Shown here piece by piece: positions 8,312-17,194 of a DNA stretch of 64,000 bases. Position 1 is the first letter of the stretch. The number at the start of each line of letters is the position of its first letter. The stretch is from positions 4,867 through 68,866 of the forward strand of contig UPXS01000012.1 in NCBI GenBank assembly GCA_900538355.1. Direction: 5' to 3'. The translations under genes and the position numbers were made by a program. A model generated the notes under the pieces. It was given only the letters and a program-made list of their open reading frames with translations. It was not told the origin of the DNA and made no database searches. Source of the stretch: an uncultured Veillonella sp. (GTDB lineage Bacteria > Bacillota > Negativicutes > Veillonellales > Veillonellaceae).

Positions 8312-9106
8312 TTATTTCCCCAATTCATTTGACCGAGCAAGACATGCTACTACGCCATCTTGGAGAGCACTACGAAGTCCACCTTTTTCCATAGCACCAA
8401 TACCAGCAATGGTCGTGCCACCAGGGCTTGTTACCTGATCGCGTAGTACTGCTGGATGATTGCCACTTTCAAGGGCCATCTTACCAGCACCATACATCGT
8501 TTGAGCCGCTGCCTTAATTGCCAACTGACGAGGCAATCCAATGCGAACGCCCGCATCAGCCAAAGCATCAAGGATGACGAACATATAGCCAGGGCCTGCG
8601 CCAGATAGCGCACCTAATCGATCCAAATCAGCTTCGCTTACCACCGCTACTTCGCCGACAGCCTCAAATAAGGCTTGCACATCGCGACCTAAGTCAGTAT
8701 TTACATCATCCCCGGCAAGAGCCGTCATACCTGCACCAATAGAGGCTGGTGTATTTGGCATAGCTCTAAACCAGTTAGCTTGCGGAATCGCTGCATCCAA
8801 TGTATCTAAGGTGATACCTGCAGCAACGGAAATCATAACAGTCCCATAAGGTACTTCTTTTAAATCCTCTAATACAGATGGTAACACTTGTGGTTTTACA
8901 GCCAACAAAATGGTATTGTACTCGTTTACATTAGGCAATGTAGTAAAACCTACTACACCGAGTTCCTCAGTTAGAGCCTTACATTGTTCTTCGCGACGTA
9001 CGAGAATGTGTGTATCACTTGCTTTCAACACGCCATGCTGTAATGCACCGCGCAATAGAGCGCCACCCATTGAGCCAACGCCTATACATAGGGTTTTACC
9101 TAACAT
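8312..9106 (-). CDS. proC: Pyrroline-5-carboxylate reductase
   Basis: Reduces 1-pyrroline-5-carboxylate to proline with NAD(P)H. The 264-residue protein starts with the Rossmann motif IGVGSMGGALLRG and has the family signature in LSGAGPGYMFVILDALADAG (about 170-190) and SPGGTTIAGIGAMEKGGLR at the C-terminus. The ATG at 9106 has GGTGG upstream; an ATG at 9121 without a ribosome binding site would add five residues. It lies between sepF and ylmH, the position that ylmG holds in Bacillus. Confidence 0.95.
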   Translation of the reverse strand: MLGKTLCIGVGSMGGALLRGALQHGVLKASDTHILVRREEQCKALTEELGVVGFTTLPNVNEYNTILLAVKPQVLPSVLEDLKEVPYGTVMISVAAGITLDTLDAAIPQANWFRAMPNTPASIGAGMTALAGDDVNTDLGRDVQALFEAVGEVAVVSEADLDRLGALSGAGPGYMFVILDALADAGVRIGLPRQLAIKAAAQTMYGAGKMALESGNHPAVLRDQVTSPGGTTIAGIGAMEKGGLRSALQDGVVACLARSNELGK

Positions 9107-9132
9107 CGTTGTCACCACCATTTATAGAGAAA

Positions 9133-9630
9133 TTATTTATTGTCCCAAGCGTATTCGTTTTGCTCAGTTTTGTTGCTGTCATTATCAGAATAATCTATGG
9201 AAATGTTTACAGGTACACACATGAAAATGTCTTTACCTACTTTTTCCAATTTGCCATCCAATGCAAAAGTCGCACCAGATACGAAGTCCACAATACGAGC
9301 TGCTTCATGAGGATCTGTATTTTCAAAGTTGATCAATACAGGACGCATGTCGCGCAATTGATGTGTAATATTTTCAGAATCTTCAAATACTTTTGGTTCA
9401 ATTACAACTACTTTCATAGCTGTTGGACGTTGTGTCATCGTAGATTGGCCTCCTACCTTGCGTGGATGAAATTCAGATGCGCCGGATACTGGAGCTGCTG
9501 GAGCTACTGGTGTAGGTTCCGCTTCATATTCCTCTTCATCTTCATAGTCATAATCATCATATTCATAGTCATCATCATTTTTGCCTAAGAATAAGTTTTT
9601 TGCTTTGTCTAAATAATCTCCCAATGCCAT
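9133..9630 (-). CDS. sepF: Cell division protein SepF
   Basis: SepF tethers FtsZ to the membrane and aligns protofilaments at the septum. The 165-residue protein has an N-terminal amphipathic segment (MALGDYLDKAKNLF), a very acidic Asp/Glu/Tyr linker (about 20-37), a proline/alanine-rich stretch and a C-terminal SepF core starting near KVVVIEPKVFEDSENITHQL. The length is normal. The ATG follows GGAGGAAATCCAA. It is in the yggS-sepF-proC-ylmH operon, the same company it keeps in other Bacillota. No FtsZ gene is in this window. Confidence 0.93.
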   Translation of the reverse strand: MALGDYLDKAKNLFLGKNDDDYEYDDYDYEDEEEYEAEPTPVAPAAPVSGASEFHPRKVGGQSTMTQRPTAMKVVVIEPKVFEDSENITHQLRDMRPVLINFENTDPHEAARIVDFVSGATFALDGKLEKVGKDIFMCVPVNISIDYSDNDSNKTEQNEYAWDNK

Positions 9631-9681
9631 TTGGATTTCCTCCTAATACTTAACGCTATCGATTATCAGGCAACCCGAGCC

Positions 9682-10368
9682 TTAATCATACACACGTTCC
9701 CCAAAAATTGCTGTGCCTACACGAACAATGTTAGCCCCTTCTTCCAAAGCGACTTCGAAGTCGTGAGTCATCCCCATAGATAAATATTGAATCTGCCCCT
9801 CTTCAAAGTAGCCTTTCATATCCTCATACAAGGCGTTTGCTACGCGGAAGATTGGACGTGCTTCCTCTGGATCGTCGAAAAATGGCGCCATACACATCAA
9901 GCCCCGTACACGTACATGAGGCAATGTCTTTGCATAGTTTCGAATCTCTGGAAACTCCTCTACGGACATGCCCGTTTTGGAGGCTTCTCGAGCTACGTTG
10001 ACTTGCAACAATACATCTTGTACCTTGTCGTGCTTTGTAGCGACCTTTTCGATTTCATCTAATAATTTACGGCTGTCTACAGAATGAATTAAATCAAACA
10101 TAGGCACCGCTTGACGCACCTTGTTGACCTGTAAATGGCCAATCAAGTGCCATGTTAATTGTGGGCCCTTATAGGTGAGCTGTTTTTCCTTGGCCTCTTG
10201 TACTCGGTTTTCCCCTACATGAGTCACACCGAGACTTGCCGCCTCCTCTACAGCTGACACAGGGTGGTTCTTTGTAACCGCCACTAACAATGCTGTATCT
10301 ACGCGACCAACGCGCGCCATAGCATCTGCCATGCGCTGCTGTATTGCGTGTAGGGATTCTTCAATCAC
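9682..10368 (-). CDS. yggS: YggS-family pyridoxal phosphate homeostasis protein
   Basis: A 228-residue single-domain PLP-binding protein of the YggS/YlmE/PROSC family, which controls free PLP rather than catalysing a known reaction. Diagnostic segments are LLVAVTKNHPVSAVEEA (PLP lysine near residue 33), HVGENRVQEAKEK, WHLIGHLQVNKVR and LSMGMTHDFEVALEEGANIVRVGTAIFG. The start is GTG with GGGGG seven bases upstream. It heads the sepF operon, 50 bp before sepF, behind a candidate promoter at 10429-10457. Confidence 0.94.
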   Translation of the reverse strand: MIEESLHAIQQRMADAMARVGRVDTALLVAVTKNHPVSAVEEAASLGVTHVGENRVQEAKEKQLTYKGPQLTWHLIGHLQVNKVRQAVPMFDLIHSVDSRKLLDEIEKVATKHDKVQDVLLQVNVAREASKTGMSVEEFPEIRNYAKTLPHVRVRGLMCMAPFFDDPEEARPIFRVANALYEDMKGYFEEGQIQYLSMGMTHDFEVALEEGANIVRVGTAIFGERVYD

Positions 10369-10428
10369 GTGAATGCCCCCTTCAATCTATATATAGTAAT
10401 CATCAAATATATTTGTATAGACTATTCT

Positions 10429-10457
10429 ATTATATAGTATTTATTATTGATTGTACA
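10429..10457 (-). promoter_or_regulatory. Candidate sigma-A promoter of yggS operon
   Basis: On the minus strand TGTACA (10452-10457) and TATAAT (10429-10434) are separated by 17 bp, about 60 bases before the GTG start of yggS. The -10 is consensus and the -35 matches four of six bases. Confidence 0.5.
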
Positions 10458-10580
10458 TCATTTAGGTCTTATAAAGCGCATAAATCCATGTATGTATATA
10501 CTAAAAATTATACAAATAATTCTATCTTTGGTAAAAGCCTCTAGTAAAAGCCTAATACTAATATTGATGAGAATCTAGTA

Positions 10581-11435
10581 CTATCGTTCTTGTAGCATAC
10601 TAAATAAAGCCATGCGCCCTGTTTTACCAGATTCCCGACGATAGGAATAACAATCTCTATCTGTTACTGTATCAGTACCGCCAATAGCGATATTTTCTTT
10701 AGGTACACCATTCACCATAAGTCCTTCGGCGATAAAGTTCCATAAGTTGATATAGGCTTTATCTAGTTTATCACCTGGATAGTTTACAACATCAGCCACA
10801 CTACGGTCGGTCATACCACGCCATGCTAATTCAAAACGTTTCCCTAACTCTACATCGACTTCAAAGGATTCTGGTCCAATACTAGGCCCAAGATAGATAT
10901 AACAATCTTTAAATCCAGTACCATAAGCTTCTTTCATAGCTTCAATGGTAAGTACAGGCAAATGTCCTATCGCTCCACGCCAACCTGCATGCACCGTAGC
11001 GATAGCATGATGCTTAGCATCATAAATACCTACAGCTACACAATCGGCAGTAAATAAAAAGAGTGGTACATTTGGTAACTTTGTAAATACAGCATCACAA
11101 TCATTAATTGCCGTATCCTCACCAAAGGCACCGGCCCCAATGAGTTCTTCTGTGATTTCCACAGCTTTTAAACCATGTACTTGATTACCACAAGAAATGC
11201 GTTTTGGTTCAACACCTAAATATTCAGCAATAATAGCACGATTCTCACGAACACGCGTTGGCTCATCCCCTACGTGAAATGCTAAGTTTAACGATTCATA
11301 AGGTGCCTTTGATACGCCACCATGACGGAAGGTATCCCCCATAACGATAGGAAATTGTTCCGCCCAATTGGGTGCTTCATAGGCCCAAGTACCATGAGGT
11401 CCTTTAACATCTATACGTTTTACAGATTTATTCAT
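10581..11435 (-). CDS. pgeF: Peptidoglycan editing factor PgeF (YfiH, laccase-domain family)
   Basis: A 284-residue multi-copper-oxidase-like protein. The family was annotated as polyphenol oxidase, but the E. coli member removes misincorporated serine from UDP-MurNAc-peptide precursors. The metal-site signature is visible: FTADCVAVGIYD, followed by IATVHAGWRG and later YIYLGPSIGPESFEV. The ATG has GGAGGTACTT upstream. It begins 9 bp after the radical SAM gene stop and is clearly co-transcribed with it. No terminator was seen downstream in the gap to yggS. Confidence 0.88.
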   Translation of the reverse strand: MNKSVKRIDVKGPHGTWAYEAPNWAEQFPIVMGDTFRHGGVSKAPYESLNLAFHVGDEPTRVRENRAIIAEYLGVEPKRISCGNQVHGLKAVEITEELIGAGAFGEDTAINDCDAVFTKLPNVPLFLFTADCVAVGIYDAKHHAIATVHAGWRGAIGHLPVLTIEAMKEAYGTGFKDCYIYLGPSIGPESFEVDVELGKRFELAWRGMTDRSVADVVNYPGDKLDKAYINLWNFIAEGLMVNGVPKENIAIGGTDTVTDRDCYSYRRESGKTGRMALFSMLQER

Positions 11436-11444
11436 AAGTACCTC

Positions 11445-13172
11445 CTATTTACAAACACCACAACGTTTACAGCCTTGTACACACGGCGGTGTATACGCTT
11501 CATCCACAGAGCGCTTCCATTCCATCTCAAGATATCCATCATCCATCCCCATGTCGAGGTGACTCCATGGTAAAAATTCATCAAAACTACGTTCTCGATA
11601 ATTCAGCTCATCCATATCAAGACCTGCCGCCTTCATTTCAGACTTAAAGGACTTACTGCCTCGGTCTGCTGCACAGGCTGCAAGAACCGCACCAAGGCGA
11701 CGATCTCCACGAGCTAATACACCTTGAATATATGCTTCTTTTGGTGACTCTACAAGCACCTCGATACGACGGTTCTTTTGCAATGCTTTTTTAATATATT
11801 GTAGCTTTTTCTCTACTGTCTTTTGATTGTCCATCGCCATCCATTGAAATGGTGTAAAAGGCTTCGGAATAAATGGATTAATGCTAAGTGTTAAACGTCC
11901 TTTACATCCCACCTCTGCCATATGGGCTTGCGTCCGTTCTGCAAGTCCTACAATTGCTTCAATATCTTCGTCAGTTTCCGTTGGCAACCCAATCATAATG
12001 TAGAGTCGCATATGTTGGATACCAGACTTAGCAGATAAAGTGGCAGCATTTTGTAAATGCTCTTCGCTAATGCCCTTATTGATGACGCGCCGCAATCGTT
12101 CACTGCCCGTTTCTGGGGCAATGGTAATCGTCTTTTGCCCACTATCTGCCAAGCCATCTACAACGGCTTGCGTTAAGGAGTCTGCCCGCAAGGATGCACA
12201 GGAATAGCGCATATCTTTAGAGCGAATGTAATTAACTAACTCATCTACCTCTGGGTAATCAGAAATAGCAGCGCCCATAAGGCCTACCTTTTTACCTAAT
12301 TTTTCTGCTCTATCTACGCCTTCTTTTAATATTTCCAACGGTCGTACGCGCGGTACACGGAAGCAATAGCCAGCCATACAGAATCGACAATGGCGCCCAC
12401 ATCCACGCGCCACCTCGATGATATACATGGCGCCAAACTCGGTATAATTTGTAGCTACTACGGTTTCACCACCGCTAGTAAGTATTTCAAAGTGACGTTT
12501 AATTGTCTTAGGAACGCCCTCTGCAATATCGTAGCCTTTAAATTCGCCTTCTTCACTGTAAATTGGCACGTACAAGGACGGTACATACACGCCAGGCTCA
12601 TTCGCTAATTGGCGCAAAATCGCATGACGGTCTAAGCCTTCCAGTTTTCCATCGCGAATGATATCGAGCACGCGACTAACGATGCCTTCCCCTTCTCCGA
12701 TAATGAAAGCATCAATGAAATCGGCAAAGGGCTCTGGATTAAAGGTAGCACAAGGGCCACCAGCAATGACGATAGGATCGAACTCTGTGCGGTCTTTTCC
12801 CATCATCGGCACGCGGCCATGGCGCAACATAAGAGGAATATGGAAATAATCCATCTCAAAGGTAACATCAAAGGCTACTACATCAAATTGATGCATAGGC
12901 CGTTGTGTTTCAACACTCATCAACGGAGTCTTAGTTTTATCATACGCTTCTAATTCCTTCTTCTCAGGCAAGAAGATGCGTTCACATACGCTATCATTAC
13001 GTAAGTTGATTTCCTCATAAATAATGTGGAGGCCTAGATTACTCATGCCTACAAAATATGTATTGGGATAGACGATTGCTACCTTTTGCCCTGCATGAGG
13101 GTTTACAGTAACCCGACTATCTTCGTCTTTATATAATTCTTGTAATCGATCAATTAAATCTTTACGATTCAC
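11445..13172 (-). CDS. TIGR03960-type radical SAM protein
   Basis: A 575-residue protein with an N-terminal B12-binding-like segment (about 20-190, with TYFVGMSNLGLHIIYEEIN) and a radical SAM domain whose cluster motif CGRHCRFCMAGYC (about 258-270) is intact. The C-terminus ends in CVQGCKRCGVC, three or four further cysteines in a CxxxCxxC arrangement. In other bacteria the family often accompanies a DUF2344 gene and ribosomal L21/L27 genes; neither is here. The start is GTG with AAGGG six bases upstream. The substrate is unknown. The pgeF gene follows directly. Confidence 0.85.
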   Translation of the reverse strand: MNRKDLIDRLQELYKDEDSRVTVNPHAGQKVAIVYPNTYFVGMSNLGLHIIYEEINLRNDSVCERIFLPEKKELEAYDKTKTPLMSVETQRPMHQFDVVAFDVTFEMDYFHIPLMLRHGRVPMMGKDRTEFDPIVIAGGPCATFNPEPFADFIDAFIIGEGEGIVSRVLDIIRDGKLEGLDRHAILRQLANEPGVYVPSLYVPIYSEEGEFKGYDIAEGVPKTIKRHFEILTSGGETVVATNYTEFGAMYIIEVARGCGRHCRFCMAGYCFRVPRVRPLEILKEGVDRAEKLGKKVGLMGAAISDYPEVDELVNYIRSKDMRYSCASLRADSLTQAVVDGLADSGQKTITIAPETGSERLRRVINKGISEEHLQNAATLSAKSGIQHMRLYIMIGLPTETDEDIEAIVGLAERTQAHMAEVGCKGRLTLSINPFIPKPFTPFQWMAMDNQKTVEKKLQYIKKALQKNRRIEVLVESPKEAYIQGVLARGDRRLGAVLAACAADRGSKSFKSEMKAAGLDMDELNYRERSFDEFLPWSHLDMGMDDGYLEMEWKRSVDEAYTPPCVQGCKRCGVCK

Positions 13173-13189
13173 TAGTTCCCTTTCTATAT

Positions 13190-13213
13190 AAGCCCACTAT
13201 GAATAGTGGGCTT
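13190..13213 (-). terminator. Hairpin after the DUF421 gene
   Basis: A 9-bp perfect stem AGCCCACTA/TAGTGGGCT with a four-base loop lies between the DUF421 gene and the radical SAM gene. The T tail is poor (TTATATAG on the minus strand), so termination may be partial. Confidence 0.5.
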
Positions 13214-13234
13214 AAAAATACTACATATTAGATT

Positions 13235-13954
13235 TTAAAATTTAGATTTCAATGTATTTTTAGTAGAAATAGTTTTAGTCTTTAAAGCACTTACAATTTG
13301 AGGACGATGTTTTCTTTCATACGGATAGATGACTACCTCACCATCTTTGTATTCAGCAATATATACATCTTTTATTTTATCCCCTTGCTTTTCAACCTCT
13401 GCTTCAAGCCACTCTTGTTCTTTTTCAATTACAGCTAATGTAAAGTGATTAATTTGACCATCATCAATAAGATCAAATTTAATATTTTCATCACCGAATT
13501 GAACAACGCTTAACTGACCATTTTGTTCTAGTACAGCACGTTTTACATCTGTTACATATTGAACACCAGCAGTACGCAATTTCAATTTAAGCTCCGCTGC
13601 TTGAATACCATAACGCATACACTCTTCAGTTAATACGTGACCCTTTTCAATTACAATAACTGGATGACCATCGAGAATGGTTTTGAAGAAACGAAGATTA
13701 CCTTTTAAGAATTTAAGAGACATTACAAGGATAGTCCACAAAATGAGGACTAACATAAACTGTAAAATACCAATTTGGTCATTGTAAATAATGGCACCAA
13801 TAATACCCCCAAGTACATAGTTTTGTAATTGGTCTAACGCAGAGGTTGGCGCTAAATTGCCCTTCCCCATTAAGTTAATTTGTAAAATAATCGCCAAGAG
13901 ACCTATGGCGAGTTTGGCAAAGACCATCCCATAGACGGCCATAGCTTCTGTCAT
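13235..13954 (-). CDS. DUF421 (YetF-type) membrane protein
   Basis: A 239-residue protein with three predicted membrane segments in the first 75 residues, followed by a soluble domain. Residues about 95-145 (GHPVIVIEKGHVLTEECMRYG, then LKLKLRTAGV) are typical of the DUF421/YetF family. In spore formers these proteins affect spore germination; elsewhere their role is not known. The C-terminus is lysine-rich. The ATG follows GGAGGACCACAT. It starts 12 bp after the DUF3290 gene, a pairing that recurs in lactobacilli and other Bacillota, so the two probably form a membrane complex. Confidence 0.85.
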   Translation of the reverse strand: MTEAMAVYGMVFAKLAIGLLAIILQINLMGKGNLAPTSALDQLQNYVLGGIIGAIIYNDQIGILQFMLVLILWTILVMSLKFLKGNLRFFKTILDGHPVIVIEKGHVLTEECMRYGIQAAELKLKLRTAGVQYVTDVKRAVLEQNGQLSVVQFGDENIKFDLIDDGQINHFTLAVIEKEQEWLEAEVEKQGDKIKDVYIAEYKDGEVVIYPYERKHRPQIVSALKTKTISTKNTLKSKF

Positions 13955-13966
13955 ATGTGGTCCTCC

Positions 13967-14428
13967 TTATGGTAATACATCCGCTTTATCATGAATTCGG
14001 TCTGTAGGACTTACTGTATACACACGAGTGATTGTATAGGTAGTAAATTCAGGATTAAATTGCACCTCATAGTATGCATCGCTAACCTTTAAGATCATAC
14101 CATTACGAATCTTTAAGGAGTTAACCGCCAGTTGTTCACTTGGTATGGATTGATCAGTACTAAAAGAATGTAGAAATTGAGCCATTCGAGAAGAGTCTTC
14201 AGAGTATGTTTTCATTCGGTTATATTCTTGATACTCCAGTCCTAAGAAAAATACTACAATTAAAGACAAAATAACCAATAAATCACGATAGCGATTAGTA
14301 AAACCATTTCGCAATACCTGTACACCTAGAACGAGCAATGCTAAAAGAATGGCAACAAAAACGATAAAGCCCCATGTTTGGCCTGTTACAGCCTGACTTT
14401 CAACATAGGCCAAAGTGTAAAAATCCAT
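13967..14428 (-). CDS. DUF3290-family membrane protein
   Basis: A 153-residue protein with two membrane segments (about residues 20-40 and 50-67) and an extracytoplasmic or soluble C-terminal half (about 70-153) that ends in YEVQFNPEFTTYTITRVYTV. This layout fits DUF3290. Its function is not known. The ATG has AAAGGAGAACGAT upstream. The DUF421 gene follows after 12 bp. A terminator of the preceding gene separates the pair from the gene at 14552, so a promoter in the 70-bp gap is likely but not obvious. Confidence 0.78.
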   Translation of the reverse strand: MDFYTLAYVESQAVTGQTWGFIVFVAILLALLVLGVQVLRNGFTNRYRDLLVILSLIVVFFLGLEYQEYNRMKTYSEDSSRMAQFLHSFSTDQSIPSEQLAVNSLKIRNGMILKVSDAYYEVQFNPEFTTYTITRVYTVSPTDRIHDKADVLP

Positions 14429-14499
14429 ATCGTTCTCCTTTCATATATTACTCTTTATTATATCACAAATAAATATGATAATAACCAACAACGATTTAT

Positions 14500-14532
14500 A
14501 AAAAATAGAGCTACCACAATGATAGCTCTATT
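14500..14532 (-). terminator. Intrinsic terminator of the 14552 gene
   Basis: A 10-bp perfect stem AATAGAGCTA/TAGCTCTATT with a nine-base loop is followed on the minus strand by TTTTTT. Confidence 0.8.
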
Positions 14533-14551
14533 AAACAGTTACTATACTAAT

Positions 14552-15061
14552 TTATTTACATTCACGGTACACGATGATATAAGCATGAGTATTCGCTGTA
14601 AAACCAGATTCTAATTCTAGTTCAACTTCTAAAATAGCATCATCAACGTCACCTTTATAATAGGCCTTACGTTGTTCTGCGGAATAGAAATACATAGCCG
14701 CATTATATTCATTACCTGCTTGTACTGGAATTGTGATGGTAACAGGCTGTGTTTCAACATTCTTTGTTTTAGTACCCACATTATCCGTTGTGTAATATAC
14801 GGATTCAATGGTATGTTCTCCTGGTGTTACTGCCACAATGACTTGACCATATTGACCAGTTTTATGATCAATAGTAGAAAGGTCCTTACCATCAACCTTT
14901 ACAGATTTACCATAAATATGAAGAATCGCTTTATTAGCATTCTCTTGTACAAATTGTTGTTCACCGGCTTGTCGTTTTTTATTGAATTTCATAAATACGG
15001 CAAACAAAATGGCCCAAATAACTGCAACCGCCACGATGATAATAATAGTTGTAGAACTCAT
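14552..15061 (-). CDS. Hypothetical single-span membrane protein
   Basis: A 169-residue protein not recognised from its sequence. Residues about 4-24 are a hydrophobic segment (TTIIIIVAVAVIWAILFAVFM) followed by basic KFNKKR, so the rest is probably cytoplasmic if this is a simple anchor. The body is beta-rich and hydrophilic, with a VAVTPGEHTIESVYYTT stretch like the PEGA-type or 'cost of goods' repeats of surface proteins; this is weak. The ATG has AAGGAGAGATACT upstream. It is monocistronic: ilvC ends in a terminator just upstream and its own terminator follows. Confidence 0.7.
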   Translation of the reverse strand: MSSTTIIIIVAVAVIWAILFAVFMKFNKKRQAGEQQFVQENANKAILHIYGKSVKVDGKDLSTIDHKTGQYGQVIVAVTPGEHTIESVYYTTDNVGTKTKNVETQPVTITIPVQAGNEYNAAMYFYSAEQRKAYYKGDVDDAILEVELELESGFTANTHAYIIVYRECK

Positions 15062-15135
15062 AGTATCTCTCCTTATACCAAAATATACTACACTGACTCT
15101 ACGTTAACTATATCATACGTACTAGTATTACTCAA

Positions 15136-15161
15136 TAAAAAACGACCCCAAATGGGGTCGC
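15136..15161 (-). terminator. Intrinsic terminator of the ilv operon
   Basis: A perfect CGACCCC/GGGGTCG stem with loop ATTT is followed by a T run on the minus strand, about 45 bases after the ilvC stop. Confidence 0.9.
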
Positions 15162-15205
15162 TTTCAGTAAGCCTATGCTTATCAAGAAATTACTAATGTA
15201 ATCTC

Positions 15206-16213
15206 TTATTTCAACCAGCTCATCAAGTTGCGAAGTTCTGCACCAACTGGTTCGATTGGATGGTTAGCAGCTGCTTCACGATGTTCTTTAAGGAATTTTT
15301 GACCATTTTTGGAATCAGCCAAGAATTCGTCAGCGAATTTACCAGATTGAATATCAGCCAAGATTTGTTCCATAGCTTTTTTAGTATCTGCAGTAATTAC
15401 GCGAGGACCTGCATGGTAGTCACCATATTCAGCAGTGTTAGAAATGGAGTGGCGCATTTTTTGGAAGCCACCTTCGTAGATAAGGTCTACGATCAATTTC
15501 ATTTCATGCAAGCATTCGAAGTAAGCGTTTACAGGTTCATAACCAGCTTCAGTTAATACTTCGAAACCAGTTTTGATCAATTCAGTAACACCGCCGCACA
15601 ATACAGCTTGTTCACCGAAGAGGTCAGTTTCAGTTTCAGATTTGAAGTTAGTTTCCAAGATACCGGAACGGCCACCACCAATACCAGAAGCCCATGCCAA
15701 TGCAACTTCTTCAGTATCACCAGATGGATCTTTTTCTACAGCGTACAAGCAAGGAACACCGGAGCCTTCTTGGTATGTACGACGTACTAAATGACCAGGA
15801 CCTTTAGGAGCTACCATGAATACGTTGATGTCTTCACGAGGTACGATTTTACCGAAGTGAATGTTGAAGCCGTGAGCAAATGCCAAGTATGCACCTTGTT
15901 TCAAGTTAGGAGCGATATCTTGTGCATATACGTCTGCTTGTAATTCGTCAGGAATCAATACCATAACGATGTCAGCACCTTTAACTGCTTCTGCAGTTTC
16001 TTTTACTGTAAGGCCTGCTTCTTCTGCAGCTTTCCAGCTAGAAGAACCACCACGAAGACCAATTGTTACGTCCATACCATTTTCTTTTAAGTTCAATGCA
16101 TGCGCATGACCTTGAGAACCGTAACCTAAAACTGTAATTTTTTTGCCTTCCAATTTGCTCAAATTACAATCTGCATCATAATAAACTGTAGTACCTAAAA
16201 TTTTACCTGCCAT
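15206..16213 (-). CDS. ilvC: Ketol-acid reductoisomerase
   Basis: Isomerises and reduces acetolactate or acetohydroxybutyrate with NADPH and Mg2+, in valine, leucine and isoleucine synthesis. At 335 residues it is the short class I form. The N-terminal domain has GYGSQGHAHALNLKENG and a SSWKAAEEAG loop that would read NADPH; the C-terminal domain carries the metal-binding DLFGEQAVLCGG and E.lHE..LI.DL segments. The ATG at 16213 has GGAGG eight bases upstream. An in-frame extension of 25 residues lacks a ribosome site. It is last in the ilv cluster and has its own candidate promoter. Confidence 0.97.
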   Translation of the reverse strand: MAGKILGTTVYYDADCNLSKLEGKKITVLGYGSQGHAHALNLKENGMDVTIGLRGGSSSWKAAEEAGLTVKETAEAVKGADIVMVLIPDELQADVYAQDIAPNLKQGAYLAFAHGFNIHFGKIVPREDINVFMVAPKGPGHLVRRTYQEGSGVPCLYAVEKDPSGDTEEVALAWASGIGGGRSGILETNFKSETETDLFGEQAVLCGGVTELIKTGFEVLTEAGYEPVNAYFECLHEMKLIVDLIYEGGFQKMRHSISNTAEYGDYHAGPRVITADTKKAMEQILADIQSGKFADEFLADSKNGQKFLKEHREAAANHPIEPVGAELRNLMSWLK

Positions 16214-16249
16214 ACTAGACAACCTCCAAACATATTCAATAGAATATAG

Positions 16250-16278
16250 ATTATATATACTGTACACAATCTTCACAA
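16250..16278 (-). promoter_or_regulatory. Candidate promoter in front of ilvC
   Basis: On the minus strand TTGTGA (16273-16278) and TATAAT (16250-16255) are separated by 17 bp in the 184-bp gap between the ABC ATPase gene and ilvC. It would let ilvC be expressed separately from the leader-controlled operon. Confidence 0.55.
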
Positions 16279-16397
16279 ATAAATGCAAGATTTGTAGTGT
16301 ATATCGTAATTTATCGAATAGTCAAATAGACTAATCTACAACTTAAATTTGTACCCTTTTTGTATTAAGAAAAAATGAATTATCCCAATTTTAGCTC

Positions 16398-17183
16398 TTA
16401 TTTAACTATAATCCATGGGCGATTTTTCTCCCATACAACCGATACATCAATACCAAATACGTCGCTTAGAATTTCATCTGTTAAGATGTCCCGCTTCTTG
16501 CCTTTATATACAATGAGGCCATCTTTAATAATAGCTACATGTGTAATACTGGGCATAATCTCTTCAATTTGATGAGATACATAAATAAAAGGCTTATGCT
16601 CCTCTCGTGCCATATTCTCAACAGTTCTTAAGAATTGCTCGCGAGCAGGCAAATCAAGGCCAGAGCAAGGCTCATCTAGAATGAGCAAATCTGGATTAGC
16701 CATAATAGCACGTGCTAATAATACGCGGCGCTGTTCACCAGCGGACAATGTATGAAATCTATGGCCTTCTAAATAGGATAAACCAAACTCGGATAATAAT
16801 TGCATTCCTCGTTCGCGCACCTCAGGTTCTACCTTCTGATAGATACCGATACTATTAAAGGCACCAGAAATAACAACATCTTCTACGACTTGTTTATCCA
16901 AGGTAGACTGAAATTGTCCAAGCGCAGAACTAACAAAACCTAATCGGGCCTTGATCTTAGGCCATGCATATTTGCCAAATTCATGACCAAATACACGTAA
17001 TAGTCCTGTTGTAGGAATTTGGTAAGCTGGAATCATGCTGAGCATCGTCGATTTACCAGCCCCATTGAGACCTAATAAGGCCCAATTCTCCCCTTCTTCA
17101 ACATGCCAATTAATGCCTTTTAAAATTTCGCGGCCGTCACGACGAAACTTGAGGTCTTCATAATGGAGTAATTCACTACTCAC
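16398..17183 (-). CDS. ABC transporter ATP-binding protein, YlmA-like
   Basis: A 261-residue ABC ATPase with Walker A GLNGAGKST (about 38-46), the Q-loop region, signature LSAGEQRR (about 142-149), Walker B LLILDEPCSGLD and the switch histidine in YVSHQIEE. It resembles B. subtilis YlmA and ModF-half type ATPases that have no adjacent permease. The start is GTG with GGAG eight bases upstream, 11 bp after the ilvN stop, so it is inside the ilv operon. No permease or binding protein gene is near. The substrate is unknown. A branched-chain amino acid role is only guilt by association. Confidence 0.85.
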   Translation of the reverse strand: MSSELLHYEDLKFRRDGREILKGINWHVEEGENWALLGLNGAGKSTMLSMIPAYQIPTTGLLRVFGHEFGKYAWPKIKARLGFVSSALGQFQSTLDKQVVEDVVISGAFNSIGIYQKVEPEVRERGMQLLSEFGLSYLEGHRFHTLSAGEQRRVLLARAIMANPDLLILDEPCSGLDLPAREQFLRTVENMAREEHKPFIYVSHQIEEIMPSITHVAIIKDGLIVYKGKKRDILTDEILSDVFGIDVSVVWEKNRPWIIVK

Positions 17184-17194
17184 ACAATCATCTC

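Noticed and set aside
9010..9588. A 192-codon plus-strand ORF with long Ile/Phe runs
   Set aside because: It is antisense to sepF; the runs mirror the acidic Asp/Glu-Tyr linker of SepF, and there is no ribosome site.
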